A DNA stretch of 64,000 nucleotides, taken from positions 744,001 through 808,000 of the forward strand of contig JASGKW010000009.1 in NCBI GenBank assembly GCA_049840515.1. Direction: 5' to 3'. Shown here piece after piece: positions 19,344 through 26,529 of this stretch. This DNA is from Muricomes sp049840515 (GTDB lineage: Bacteria; Bacillota; Clostridia; Lachnospirales; Lachnospiraceae). The notes under the pieces are model-generated. The model saw nothing but the letters and a program-made list of their open reading frames with translations, searched no databases and was not told the DNA's origin. Numbering within the stretch: position 1 is the stretch's first letter; each line of letters begins with the position of its first letter. Position numbers and translations under genes: made by a program.

Positions 19344-20360
19344 ATGAAATTAATTAGAACAGAAGAAGCGGAAGGCTACGTATTGTGCCATGACATTACT
19401 CAGATTATTCCGGGAGTGGTCAAAGATGCAGTTTTTAGAAAAGGTCACGTTGTAAGGAAAGAAGATATTCCTGTACTGTTGTCAGTTGGAAAGGAACACC
19501 TGTATGTGTGGGAGAAACAGGAGGGAATGCTGCATGAGAATGATGCCGCTGAAGTACTTTGCAAAGTCTGCCGGGGCGAACATATGGATCGTACTGAGGT
19601 AAAAGAAGGAAAAATAGAATTGATAGCTGCCTGTGACGGCCTGTTAAAGGTAGATACAATAAAATTGAACAGGGTCAATGCCATGGGACAGATTGCGATT
19701 GCTTCCCGCCACGGAAACTTTGCAGTGAAAAAGGGCGATAAAATTGCAGGAATGAGAGTCGTTCCTCTGGTTATTGATGAACAGAAGATGAATTGGGTGG
19801 AAGAGGTCTGTGGAGACGAGAAAATCTTCCAGATATTGCCTTTCCGCAAGTTGAAGGCAGGAATTGTAACGACAGGAAGTGAAGTGTATTATGGAAGAAT
19901 CCAGGATAAATTTACTCCGGTAGTTGCAAAAAAGCTTGAGGAATATGGTGTTGAAGTCCTGGGAAATACGGTGTGCAATGATGATTCAGATATGGTCACA
20001 GGTGCAATTAAAGACTGGCTGGAGGCAGGAGCAGAGATGGTAGTATGTACAGGGGGAATGAGTGTAGATCCCGATGACAAAACTCCTCTTTCCATCCGCA
20101 ATGCCTCCGATGAAGTAATTACTTATGGAGCGCCCGTTCTTCCCGGTGCTATGTTTATGCTGGCTTACGCAGGTGATGCTCCGATTATGGGACTTCCGGG
20201 ATGTGTAATGTATGCCAGACAGACCATATTCGATTTAGTACTGCCAAGAATTGTGGCAGGAGAGCGATTGAAAGAAGAAGACTTTACAGTATTGGGCGAA
20301 GGCGGATTGTGCCTGTTATGTGACCAGTGTACGTTCCCCAATTGTGGATTTGGAAAGTAA
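19344..20360 (+). CDS. Molybdopterin-binding protein (MoeA/MogA-like fold)
   Basis: A 338-residue protein with a MoCF-type molybdopterin-binding domain at about 170-300 (AGIVTTGSEVYYGRIQDKF, VVCTGGMSVDPDDKTP, GAPVLPGAMFMLAY, IMGLPGCVMYA). A distinct N-terminal region follows a MoeA-like entry (EAEGYVLCHDITQIIPG). The last 15 residues are Cys-rich (CLLCDQCTFPNCGFGK), which is not part of classical MoeA. Such proteins accompany molybdenum hydroxylase systems. Here the hydroxylase island is 15 kb away, so a role in maturing those enzymes is inference. Confidence 0.78.
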   Translation: MKLIRTEEAEGYVLCHDITQIIPGVVKDAVFRKGHVVRKEDIPVLLSVGKEHLYVWEKQEGMLHENDAAEVLCKVCRGEHMDRTEVKEGKIELIAACDGLLKVDTIKLNRVNAMGQIAIASRHGNFAVKKGDKIAGMRVVPLVIDEQKMNWVEEVCGDEKIFQILPFRKLKAGIVTTGSEVYYGRIQDKFTPVVAKKLEEYGVEVLGNTVCNDDSDMVTGAIKDWLEAGAEMVVCTGGMSVDPDDKTPLSIRNASDEVITYGAPVLPGAMFMLAYAGDAPIMGLPGCVMYARQTIFDLVLPRIVAGERLKEEDFTVLGEGGLCLLCDQCTFPNCGFGK

Positions 20361-20381
20361 GAGTAAAAATAAATGAAAGTA

Positions 20382-20430
20382 AAAGTGCTGCATGTCCGGT
20401 GTTTATTGGATTTACAGCACTTTGTTTAGT
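20382..20430 (+). terminator. Terminator after the molybdopterin-binding protein gene
   Basis: AAAGTGCTG (20382-20390) pairs with CAGCACTTT (20415-20423), followed by a T-rich stretch. Confidence 0.65.
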
Positions 20431-20577
20431 TTACATAAATTAATGTTTGTTTTTGCTGTTCTAAATATTTGTTATAGATACAATCAAAAGTATCAAAATG
20501 AAGCAGTAAAGTAGATGTGTAGGACACATACAAGGTCAAACGGGAATGTCAAGAAGTTTGTACTTGGCAAATCCATA

Positions 20578-20607
20578 TTGATTGGATATGTTAAGGTATG
20601 ATATACT
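20578..20607 (+). promoter_or_regulatory. Promoter of type I toxin unit 1
   Basis: TTGATT (20578-20583), 18 bases, TATACT (20602-20607). The same layout recurs in unit 2. Confidence 0.65.
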
Positions 20608-20673
20608 GCGAACAGAACAACCGTTACAGGGTGGTAGCCTCCCAAACTTCACAGAAGAGGGGAGGTGGTGCGA

Positions 20674-20769
20674 ATGGATATATCGGATGCAATATCTTTG
20701 ATGTTGTCTTTTGGAATATTCTTGATTGCGCTGCTTACCTACATAGATAGGAATAATAAGCGAAAATAA
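20674..20769 (+). CDS. Small hydrophobic holin-like toxin peptide (type I TA), unit 1
   Basis: A 31-residue peptide beginning MDISDAISLMLSFG. It has one predicted membrane helix and a basic tail (DRNNKRK), which is the pattern of putative holin-like toxins of type I toxin-antitoxin systems in Firmicutes. The ribosome site GGGGAGGTGG lies just upstream and can pair with an upstream CCTCCC (20638-20643), so translation may be occluded. An antisense RNA gene overlaps its 3' untranslated region. The family call rests on size, hydrophobicity and layout. The membrane effect is inference. Confidence 0.78.
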   Translation: MDISDAISLMLSFGIFLIALLTYIDRNNKRK

Positions 20770-20865
20770 AAAAATGCCTACCCTGTTAGCCGACAGGATA
20801 GGCGTACCCATAGGGGTATAACTTAACGTTTGGCTGCCACTTTATGTGGCGGTTGTTCTTTTTGT
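20768..20865 (-). ncRNA. Antisense antitoxin RNA, unit 1
   Basis: On the minus strand, TTGCAA (20895-20900), 17 bases and TATATT (20872-20877) form a promoter. The transcript would start near 20865 and end at a hairpin (GCCTACCCTGT with ACAGGATAGGC, 20776-20803) followed on that strand by seven T. It would overlap about 85 bases of the toxin mRNA 3' end, as in the TxpA/RatA and Fst-type systems. Confidence 0.72.
20830..20864 (+). terminator. Terminator of toxin mRNA unit 1
   Basis: GCCAC (20836-20840) and GTGGC (20846-20850) form the hairpin, followed by GGTTGTTCTTTTTG. CGGTTGTTCT (20850-20859) is also complementary to the toxin mRNA 5' end (20614-20623). Confidence 0.6.
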
Positions 20866-20956
20866 GCCTTTAATATATCACATCTTCTGAAATCTTGCAA
20901 GAGTCGAATGCCTGAAATTGAGCTAGTTGAGCTCCATTCGTTGATTAATTGATTTT

Positions 20957-21121
20957 TTAATATAACCATTGAAATTCCCCAGGTTTGGATATGGCTGCAG
21001 CTATTTCTTCATATTTTTCGGTTCGGACATCCAAGAGGATTCGTTTCAATTTAGATTTCTGATTACCATACAAATATTCTTTTCTTTGTTCGGATAAAAC
21101 TGCTGTTTTATCTTCTTTCTA
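20957..21121 (-). pseudogene. Remnant of a short ORF between the toxin units
   Basis: On the minus strand about 54 codons are open between an in-frame TAG and the TAA at 20957, without a start codon. The predicted residues (KLKRILLDVRTEKYEEIAAA near the middle) look protein-like, resembling the C-terminal part of a small DNA-binding or antitoxin-type protein. This is only a suggestion. I see no other gene between 20870 and 21290. Confidence 0.35.
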
Positions 21122-21328
21122 CAGATTATAGGACCCTATAAATATAATAACAGCCTTTTGAATTAAAGAACGAAGTATATAAAGTTTAACTATGTCTGGC
21201 AGAGTAGAAAATAAAATCTCAAAAGTGTGGCTACTTAAGGGAATATCGAATAAAATTGCAAAGTGACTATGTAAGATATATAAGGTCAAACGGGAATGTC
21301 AAGAAGTTTGTACTTGGCAATTTGTATA

Positions 21329-21358
21329 TTGATTGGATATGCTAAGATATGTTATACT
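21329..21358 (+). promoter_or_regulatory. Promoter of type I toxin unit 2
   Basis: TTGATT (21329-21334), 18 bases, TATACT (21353-21358). The surrounding 130 bases closely match unit 1. Confidence 0.65.
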
Positions 21359-21423
21359 GCGAACAGAACAACCGTATACAGGGTGGCTGGCCTCTCATTT
21401 TACATAGATGGGAGGTGGTGTTG

Positions 21424-21516
21424 ATGGACAAAAAACCATTTGACTTCAAAGATTTGATGCAATTTGGAATGTTCATAATCGCATTACTGACCTTCATTTA
21501 TCTGATTAGTCACTAG
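21424..21516 (+). CDS. Small hydrophobic holin-like toxin peptide (type I TA), unit 2
   Basis: A 30-residue peptide beginning MDKKPFDFKDLMQFG, with one membrane helix (FGMFIIALLTFIYLI). Its leader repeats that of unit 1, including GAACAGAACAACCG and a GGGAGGTGGTG ribosome site that can pair with CCTCTC upstream. The coding region has diverged more than the leader. An IS element begins 26 bases past the stop and separates the peptide from its antisense RNA promoter, which now lies near 23405-23433. Confidence 0.75.
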   Translation: MDKKPFDFKDLMQFGMFIIALLTFIYLISH

Positions 21517-21536
21517 TGCATAGAAAAACCACCCTC

Positions 21537-21542
21537 AAAGTC
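21537..21542. repeat. Target site duplication, left copy (AAAGTC)
   Basis: AAAGTC occurs directly left of the IS and again directly right of it at 23327-23332, a perfect 6-base direct repeat. Confidence 0.85.
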
Positions 21543-21625
21543 TGATATGCCCCCTGTCAAGTAGACATGTTAAATATCTAAATTAGGTGCTGATGAACGG
21601 TCACACGATTTTTGTGGCCGTTTTT

Positions 21626-22591
21626 CTACGCACACCATTTTTCTTTATATTTCTCTATCCGTTTGTTTTCAGGAATAGGATATTCCTTCGGTTTCTTCGA
21701 TGATAATGCTTCTGTTCTTACTTCCAGAGGTGTCTTACAATGATATCTATCTTGAGGTCGTTCTTCACTGTAAAACTTTATATAATCCTGTATTGCATGT
21801 CTCATTGATGCTTCGTCAGTGATTTCATACATTTGATACATTTCTGTTTTAATAATCCCCCAAAAGCCTTCTGTAGGACCATTATCAATACAATGGCCAA
21901 CCCTGGACATTGATTGTTCCATTTCCTGTTCCTTAAGTCTCTTTTGAAAAACTTTACTTGTATATTGGAAGCCTCTATCGCTATGAAAGACGGGTTTTGC
22001 ATCTGGATTAGAGGCAATTGCTTTATCAAAAGTTTTAAATATTAGATTATTATCGTTACGGCAGCTAATAACATATGAAATCGGATATCTATCGTATAAA
22101 TCAAGGATGGCACTTAAATACAGTTTCTTCTTTTCGTCCGGAATTTTAAACTCGGTTACATCTGTAACCCACTTCTGATTTGGAGCAGTTGCATAAAAAT
22201 CTCTACTAAGCTTATTCTCAGTTATTATCTCAGGAGTAGAAGAGTTATATTTTTTCTTTTTCCTTCTGATTACAGAATGAATGCCACACTTCTTCATAAC
22301 CCTATGAACTCTATTTTTACTATAGTTAGTATGATTGAAGTGGTTAATCCATGAAGTCATTCTGCGATAGCCTAAGATATGACTAAAGCGTTCATCGTAT
22401 TCTATAATAAGTTCTGCCAGCTTCATATTTTCTAACTCCTGTTCCGGAGGTTCACGGTACAACCATTTATAATAAGCAGCTCTAGATATTTCAAGCTGTT
22501 TACACATCCATTCAATACTCCAATTTTTTGTTTCATGGAAATGCCTAATAGCTAAATATTTAGGCTCGTAGCGCAGTTTTCCAAGTCTCAC
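21626..22591 (-). CDS. IS3-family transposase OrfB (DDE integrase domain)
   Basis: A 321-residue catalytic subunit. It has an HTH_21-type N-terminal region (WSIEWMCKQLEISRAAYYKWL) and an rve integrase core, with the DDE triad visible as the Asp in WVTDVTEF, the Asp in FHSDRGFQYTS and the Glu in GPTEGFWGIIKTEMY. It starts at a GTG overlapping the orfA stop by 4 bases (GTGA), which suggests translational coupling instead of the -1 frameshift fusion of many IS3 elements. It is intact. Confidence 0.94.
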   Translation of the reverse strand: MRLGKLRYEPKYLAIRHFHETKNWSIEWMCKQLEISRAAYYKWLYREPPEQELENMKLAELIIEYDERFSHILGYRRMTSWINHFNHTNYSKNRVHRVMKKCGIHSVIRRKKKKYNSSTPEIITENKLSRDFYATAPNQKWVTDVTEFKIPDEKKKLYLSAILDLYDRYPISYVISCRNDNNLIFKTFDKAIASNPDAKPVFHSDRGFQYTSKVFQKRLKEQEMEQSMSRVGHCIDNGPTEGFWGIIKTEMYQMYEITDEASMRHAIQDYIKFYSEERPQDRYHCKTPLEVRTEALSSKKPKEYPIPENKRIEKYKEKWCA

Positions 22592-23265
22592 ATCCTTTCG
22601 AATTCCTTCACTTTTTTTAATAATTCTACTACCATATCCTTTTCCTCAAGCTGGCGTTTAAGCCTGAGATTCTCTCGTCGTAAAAGTTCTAATTCATCTA
22701 CCTCATCATCAGTTTTGTGACGACCACGTTTATCTGATAAGCTTTCTTCTCCATAAGCCTCATATTTTTTCACCCAAGAATAAACTTGACTATAAGAAAC
22801 AGCATAAATACTTGAAGTTTCTTTATAATCTCGGTTGTGTTTAAGACAGTATTCTACGATTTCTTTACGTTCTTCAATGGTTGTTTTACGTCTTGCCTCT
22901 GCCATATAGACCTCCCTTTTAGGATCATAATCCTTAAGTTCTCTATTGGCATTATAACACTCTATCCAGTTCCTGAGTACCTTGCTTGAAGATATGTTGT
23001 ATTTAGCAACGATATCATCTACACTTCCTTCGCCGGATAAAACAGCATTAACACACACAGTTTTAAAATCAGATGAATAGGAAGTGTTACCTGCTTTATC
23101 ACTGAATGCTGCAACTCCATGAATTCTATATTTTCCAACCCATTCCTTTAAGGTTTTGCATCCAATGTTATATTTAGCGGATAAATAATCGTAGGAACCA
23201 AGCCCATCTATATACTCCTGTGAAACTTTCGCACGAAACTCAGGAGTGTGTGGTGATTGGGACAT
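22588..23265 (-). CDS. IS3-family transposase OrfA (helix-turn-helix)
   Basis: A 225-residue DNA-binding subunit with repeated helix-turn-helix modules (YLSAKYNIGCKTLKEWVGKY, IVAKYNISSSKVLRNWI, YAVSYSQVYSWVKKYE). A C-terminal leucine-rich coiled coil (ELELLRRENLRLKRQLEEK) is typical of OrfA of the IS150-like group. It is longer than the usual 100-170 residues because of the extra HTH module. The start ATG lies 61 bases inside the right end, with AGGAGG just upstream. Confidence 0.92.
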   Translation of the reverse strand: MSQSPHTPEFRAKVSQEYIDGLGSYDYLSAKYNIGCKTLKEWVGKYRIHGVAAFSDKAGNTSYSSDFKTVCVNAVLSGEGSVDDIVAKYNISSSKVLRNWIECYNANRELKDYDPKREVYMAEARRKTTIEERKEIVEYCLKHNRDYKETSSIYAVSYSQVYSWVKKYEAYGEESLSDKRGRHKTDDEVDELELLRRENLRLKRQLEEKDMVVELLKKVKEFERM

Positions 23266-23326
23266 AAAAATACCTCCTAAGTAGATTTTTGTTATTTCAC
23301 TTGTCTACTTAAGAGGTATCATATCA

Positions 23327-23332
23327 AAAGTC
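23327..23332. repeat. Target site duplication, right copy (AAAGTC)
   Basis: Direct repeat of 21537-21542. Removing the IS and one copy restores a 12-base-arm hairpin (GAAAAACCACCC with GGGTGGATTTTC). Confidence 0.85.
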
Positions 23333-23398
23333 TTGGCGGACTGGGTGGATTTTCAACAATTCATTTAGGCCAACCACTTTGGCGGTTGTTCTTTTTGT
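23333..23398 (-). ncRNA. Antisense antitoxin RNA of unit 2, cut off from its terminator by the IS
   Basis: A minus-strand promoter is visible: TTGATT (23428-23433), 17 bases, TATATT (23405-23410). The DNA at 23360-23410 matches the 3' region of unit 1 (GGCGGTTGTTCTTTTTG). The transcript would now run into the IS right end, since the second half of its terminator hairpin lies left of the IS. Confidence 0.6.
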
Positions 23399-23455
23399 AT
23401 TTTTAATATACTACATTTATAGTAAATAATCAAGTCCTGCATTTTCATTTGTGCG

Positions 23456-23479
23456 GGTGCTATTTATAGCACCTTTTTA
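23456..23479 (+). terminator. Intrinsic terminator right of the TA/IS region
   Basis: GGTGCTA, TTTA loop, TAGCACC, then TTTTT. It would stop rightward transcripts before the convergent PHP operon. Confidence 0.75.
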
Positions 23480-23541
23480 TCATTCATCCCCTGCTAATTT
23501 CTAAGGCTTTGCTGTTTTGGGCCGGTGGATTCATACAATTT

Positions 23542-24264
23542 TTAAGTCACTCCGTTCTGGATTGATTCCAGAATATGCTTGAGTGCCCTTGATTTCGGAA
23601 ATATTTGATAAACCGGCTCGTGGATATCATTCAGATAATGTGCGTCCGAACTGCTTATGATGTTGCATCTTAAGAAGTACGGGTGCTCTTTTTGTATCTG
23701 GTGCAGTTTTTTTAAATCATGGAACTCGGCACAGGTAAATGTGCTGTCCGGCGGCACAAAACCCAGGTTTGATAAGATACTGGAAGAACCTTTGTCCACA
23801 TGGGCCGGGTAAGCAATCCCGTGATAAGAGGAGACCAGGGAAAACGCTTCGTCAAAGGAGATGTCTGTGGCGTTGATGAGAAGATTTTCTACAGTTCCAG
23901 CTATCTCATCATGTTCATCCATAATCTGCTGTTTGCCGAAGATTTCCTCTTTATTTTTGATGGGCAGCATGTGTTCATAGACATAGGCATCAAAAGAAAG
24001 TGCATCTGCCAGAGTGGAAAAAAGACAGACAACATGCACTTCTTCTGCGGTGCACAGTTCCATTCCGGGGATTACTGTGACACCATAATTTTCCCCGTGG
24101 TATAAGGCGGCGGGACAGTTTTTACAGCTATTATGATCGGTCAGCGCAATGACATCCAGTCCTTTTATGGCAGCCATACCCACAATGTTGGCGGGAGTCA
24201 TATCATCATCTCCGCATGGGGAAAGGCAGGAATGGATATGAAGGTCATAATATAGCCCGGTCAT
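23542..24264 (-). CDS. PHP-domain metal-dependent phosphoesterase-like protein
   Basis: A 240-residue PHP-domain protein. The metal-binding motifs are visible: YDLHIHSCLSPCGDDD at the N-terminus, ALTDHNSCKN, PGMELCTAEEVHV and SSDAHYLNDI near the C-terminus. The domain usually hydrolyses phosphoesters. The substrate here is unknown. It is the last gene of the leftward hydrogenase-associated operon, and its start overlaps the stop of the preceding DRTGG gene by one base. Confidence 0.83.
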   Translation of the reverse strand: MTGLYYDLHIHSCLSPCGDDDMTPANIVGMAAIKGLDVIALTDHNSCKNCPAALYHGENYGVTVIPGMELCTAEEVHVVCLFSTLADALSFDAYVYEHMLPIKNKEEIFGKQQIMDEHDEIAGTVENLLINATDISFDEAFSLVSSYHGIAYPAHVDKGSSSILSNLGFVPPDSTFTCAEFHDLKKLHQIQKEHPYFLRCNIISSSDAHYLNDIHEPVYQIFPKSRALKHILESIQNGVT

Positions 24265-24593
24265 CAGTGCCCTGCCGTGTGAACTTCCAGGGCAATATCG
24301 AAAATGGGAAGTTCTGTAGTGAGGATTGCAATACCTTCTTTTTCTGCCTGCGCAATGGTTCCCTCATCCAGAGCAACCCCTTCCGCCAGAATAATACAGG
24401 CAACATCAGCCAGAGAGGCGACCGCCAGTGTATTTCTATTCCCCATCACAGTCACCCACACTCCATCTGCAGGGGCCTTACTCATGGCAATACTGAGCAA
24501 ATCACAGCAGAAGACTTTGGAAACTTCACGCTGTGGGTCCCCCTGTACCAATACTTTACAATCCGATAAATCTATAACTGTCTGTAATTTCAT
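24264..24593 (-). CDS. DRTGG-domain-like protein (hydrogenase-associated), copy 2
   Basis: About 110 residues from MKLQTVIDLSDCKVLVQG; the frame is open further upstream, but this start avoids overlap. It is related in pattern to the 115-residue gene at 26530 (a domain with SIAMSKAPADGVWVTVMGNRN, ASLADVACIILAEG, AEKEGIAILTTELPIFDIA). DRTGG domains occur in phosphotransacetylase-linked and CBS proteins as likely ligand-binding modules. Its position between a hydrogenase-like sensor and a PHP protein suggests a regulatory role, which is inference. Confidence 0.7.
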   Translation of the reverse strand: MKLQTVIDLSDCKVLVQGDPQREVSKVFCCDLLSIAMSKAPADGVWVTVMGNRNTLAVASLADVACIILAEGVALDEGTIAQAEKEGIAILTTELPIFDIALEVHTAGH

Positions 24594-24597
24594 AGTA

Positions 24598-26001
24598 TTA
24601 ACCCTCTTTCTTATTCTGATCTTCCGGTACACCAAATGCATCCAGTTCTGTTGTAAGCTTGACTACATATTCGCGGATTAGCTTTGTATTCTCATCCTCA
24701 AGGGTGCAGGAGCGGGCGGAGGCCTTGGACAAGAAATCAATTTCTTTAGAGAGACTGGAGATATGTTCGCGGAGAACATAAATACAGTCATTGCTGGTGG
24801 CTACGCCCCTTACAATATCCTCGGCGAGAGTCTGACAGGTAGGAGCTCCGCAGGAACCACAGTCCAGACCGGGAAACTTTTTCGTCAGTTCTTCTACGGT
24901 GCTCATCATCTCCAAACTTTCCTTGAAAGTATTACCCAGTCGAAATACAGGTTCATATTCTATTCCATCGTCCCATCCCATATTCTCCATCTCGGGATGG
25001 GAAGAAAGGTGACTTTTTGCCACCGGCTGACAGTGCTGGAGGCGCTTGGTTTTGGCAGTGGCTACATAGGCGTTTTCTACTGTGAGGGTTCCGCCCACAC
25101 AGCCACCGTTGCAGGCATTTAATTCAATGAATTTGAGTCCATGTATTTTTTCATCCTCAATCTGCTCCAGAACACGCATAATATTTATAATGCCGTCGGC
25201 GGCGAGGTAACTGTCAATTAGGAGTCCTCCCACCTCGCCCTCTGAGGTGCCCCAGCCAAGGCCGATGCGCCCCGATGCGGAAAGTGGCTTTAGATGGCTT
25301 TCATCCCGGTTCATATGAGGAAGCAGAAGAGGGTAGATATCTTTAATTGCCACCACATTGTCAACACTGCTCTTTTCAATACCCAGAGGAGCTTTGACAT
25401 AAGATACCTTGGATGGACAGGGAGATATGAAAATGATTCCAATATCCTCCGGAGGCAGTCCTGTTTTTTCGATTGCCCGGGCTCTGGCAATTTCAGCTGC
25501 CACCTCCAATGGAGGTTTTATGGGCAGAAGCTTGGAGAGAAGAGAAGGAAACTTCACTCGGATTAACCGTATCACAGAGGGACAGGCGGAACTGATGAAA
25601 GGGCCCTCGTCCGCATGCTCTTTCATATATGCTCGGGAGGCTTCAGAAACCAGCTCTGCGGCTGCGCTGACTTCAAAAACATCATCAAACCCTAGTTTGA
25701 GCAGAGCATTCAGGACAATATCCACATTTGTGAGATTATTGTACTGTGCATAAAGTGAGGGTGCCGGAAGTGCAACAGTGTACTTGTAGTGGTTCAGCAC
25801 ATTCAGGGAATCGTAGATAGGGATTTTGGCATGATGAGGGCAGTAGCGGATACATCTGCCGCAGTCAATGCAGAATTTATCAATAATGTGAGCTTTCCCA
25901 TTATGTACGCGGATGGCCTGGGTAGGGCAGTACTTGATACAATTGATACAGCCGCGGCAGGATTCTGTTTTCAAACGGACAGAACGAATAAATTTATCCA
26001 T
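24598..26001 (-). CDS. Sensory-type [FeFe] hydrogenase-like protein (HsfB type)
   Basis: A 467-residue iron-sulfur protein. The N-terminal 2x[4Fe-4S] ferredoxin domain (CRGCINCIKYCP, CIDCGRCIRYCP) is followed by a hydrogenase large-subunit-like region with reduced H-cluster motifs (SSACPSVI, ISPCPSKVSYV, ELNACNGGCVGG). Near residue 390 is a further cysteine cluster (DCGSCGAPTCQTLAEDIV), then a predicted coiled coil. Family members lack the full catalytic context and are proposed to sense H2 or redox state. The gene lies in a leftward operon divergent from hydA. Confidence 0.85.
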   Translation of the reverse strand: MDKFIRSVRLKTESCRGCINCIKYCPTQAIRVHNGKAHIIDKFCIDCGRCIRYCPHHAKIPIYDSLNVLNHYKYTVALPAPSLYAQYNNLTNVDIVLNALLKLGFDDVFEVSAAAELVSEASRAYMKEHADEGPFISSACPSVIRLIRVKFPSLLSKLLPIKPPLEVAAEIARARAIEKTGLPPEDIGIIFISPCPSKVSYVKAPLGIEKSSVDNVVAIKDIYPLLLPHMNRDESHLKPLSASGRIGLGWGTSEGEVGGLLIDSYLAADGIINIMRVLEQIEDEKIHGLKFIELNACNGGCVGGTLTVENAYVATAKTKRLQHCQPVAKSHLSSHPEMENMGWDDGIEYEPVFRLGNTFKESLEMMSTVEELTKKFPGLDCGSCGAPTCQTLAEDIVRGVATSNDCIYVLREHISSLSKEIDFLSKASARSCTLEDENTKLIREYVVKLTTELDAFGVPEDQNKKEG

Positions 26002-26049
26002 AGTAACTCCTCTCTATCATGTTTACAATCTATTTTAAAACCGGATAAA

Positions 26050-26087
26050 GTATACTTCTTGAACTACTAACGTTCAAGAAGGTATAC
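26050..26087. repeat. Dispersed TTGAAC-N7-GTTCAA palindrome, copy 2
   Basis: GTATACTTCTTGAAC, 7 bases, GTTCAAGAAGGTATAC: near-perfect 37-38 base symmetry, between two genes of the leftward operon. Confidence 0.8.
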
Positions 26088-26118
26088 TCATTGAACATTA
26101 TCAGCTCAATAAGTATAC
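26082..26118. repeat. Dispersed palindrome, copy 3, overlapping copy 2 and the end of the ATPase gene
   Basis: GTATACTCATTGAAC and CTCAATAAGTATAC form arms around a shorter, imperfect centre. It shares GGTATAC with copy 2 and runs 18 bases into the 3' end of the next gene. Confidence 0.7.
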
Positions 26119-26529
26119 TTTCATGGTAACTGTAGTTCCTTCACCCAGTTCGGATTCTATCTGAAATTCATCAGAATATCTTTTCATATTGGGAAGCCCC
26201 ATTCCTGCGCCGAATCCAAGAGAACGAACCTCCTGAGGAGCTGTGGAATAACCTTCCTGCATGGCTTTGGAAATATCAGCAATTCCCGGACCCTGGTCAG
26301 CAAGTATCATAGTAATTTTCTCGTCGGAGATTGTAACAGTGATTTCACCGCCGCCCCCGTGGATAACCATATTAATTTCACCTTCATACATAGCGATGGC
26401 AACTTTGCGGACAGCCTGATTATCAACACCGAGCATCTTCAGTTTGTTCTTGATATCACTGCTTGCTTCCCCGGCGCGGGTAAAGTCATCTCCCGAGATA
26501 GAATAAGTAAATGCGAGCTGCTCATCCAT
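26101..26529 (-). CDS. Anti-sigma-factor-like ATP-binding protein (HATPase)
   Basis: A 142-residue GHKL-type ATPase domain without histidine kinase dimerisation region. The N-box equivalent (RKVAIAMYEGEINMVIHG), G1 (ILADQGPGIADI) and the G2-like region (SLGFGAGMGLPNMKRY) are visible, and GTTVTMKVYL ends it. This is the pattern of RsbW/SpoIIAB-like serine kinases or anti-sigma proteins. It starts directly after the upstream DRTGG stop (TAA-ATG), so translation is coupled. A role in hydrogenase-linked signalling is inferred from context. Confidence 0.82.
   Translation of the reverse strand: MDEQLAFTYSISGDDFTRAGEASSDIKNKLKMLGVDNQAVRKVAIAMYEGEINMVIHGGGGEITVTISDEKITMILADQGPGIADISKAMQEGYSTAPQEVRSLGFGAGMGLPNMKRYSDEFQIESELGEGTTVTMKVYLLS

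Larger units (their letters stand above)
21543..23326 (-). mobile_element. IS3-family insertion sequence, about 1.78 kb
   Basis: A complete element. The left end begins TGATATG and carries AAGTAGACA at bases 18-26. The right end, read inward, shows the same TGATATG and AAGTAGACA at the same offsets, giving imperfect terminal inverted repeats of about 33 bases. AAAGTC flanks both ends. Inside lie orfA and orfB on the minus strand, both intact, so the element is probably recent and potentially active. It sits within the hairpin downstream of toxin 2. Confidence 0.92.

Noticed and set aside
24216..24681. Plus-strand ORFs opposite the DRTGG gene
   Set aside because: Shadows of the minus-strand operon, with low-complexity serine-rich translations and no ribosome sites.
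26050..26087. LexA (SOS) box reading of TTGAAC...GTTCAA
   Set aside because: The LexA/DinR site in Firmicutes has GAAC-N4-GTTC; here the spacer is 7 bases and the symmetry extends to 37 bases.
26050..26087. Rex redox-regulator site near the hydrogenase genes
   Set aside because: The Rex consensus (TTGTTAA-N4-TTAACAA) does not match TTGAAC-N7-GTTCAA.
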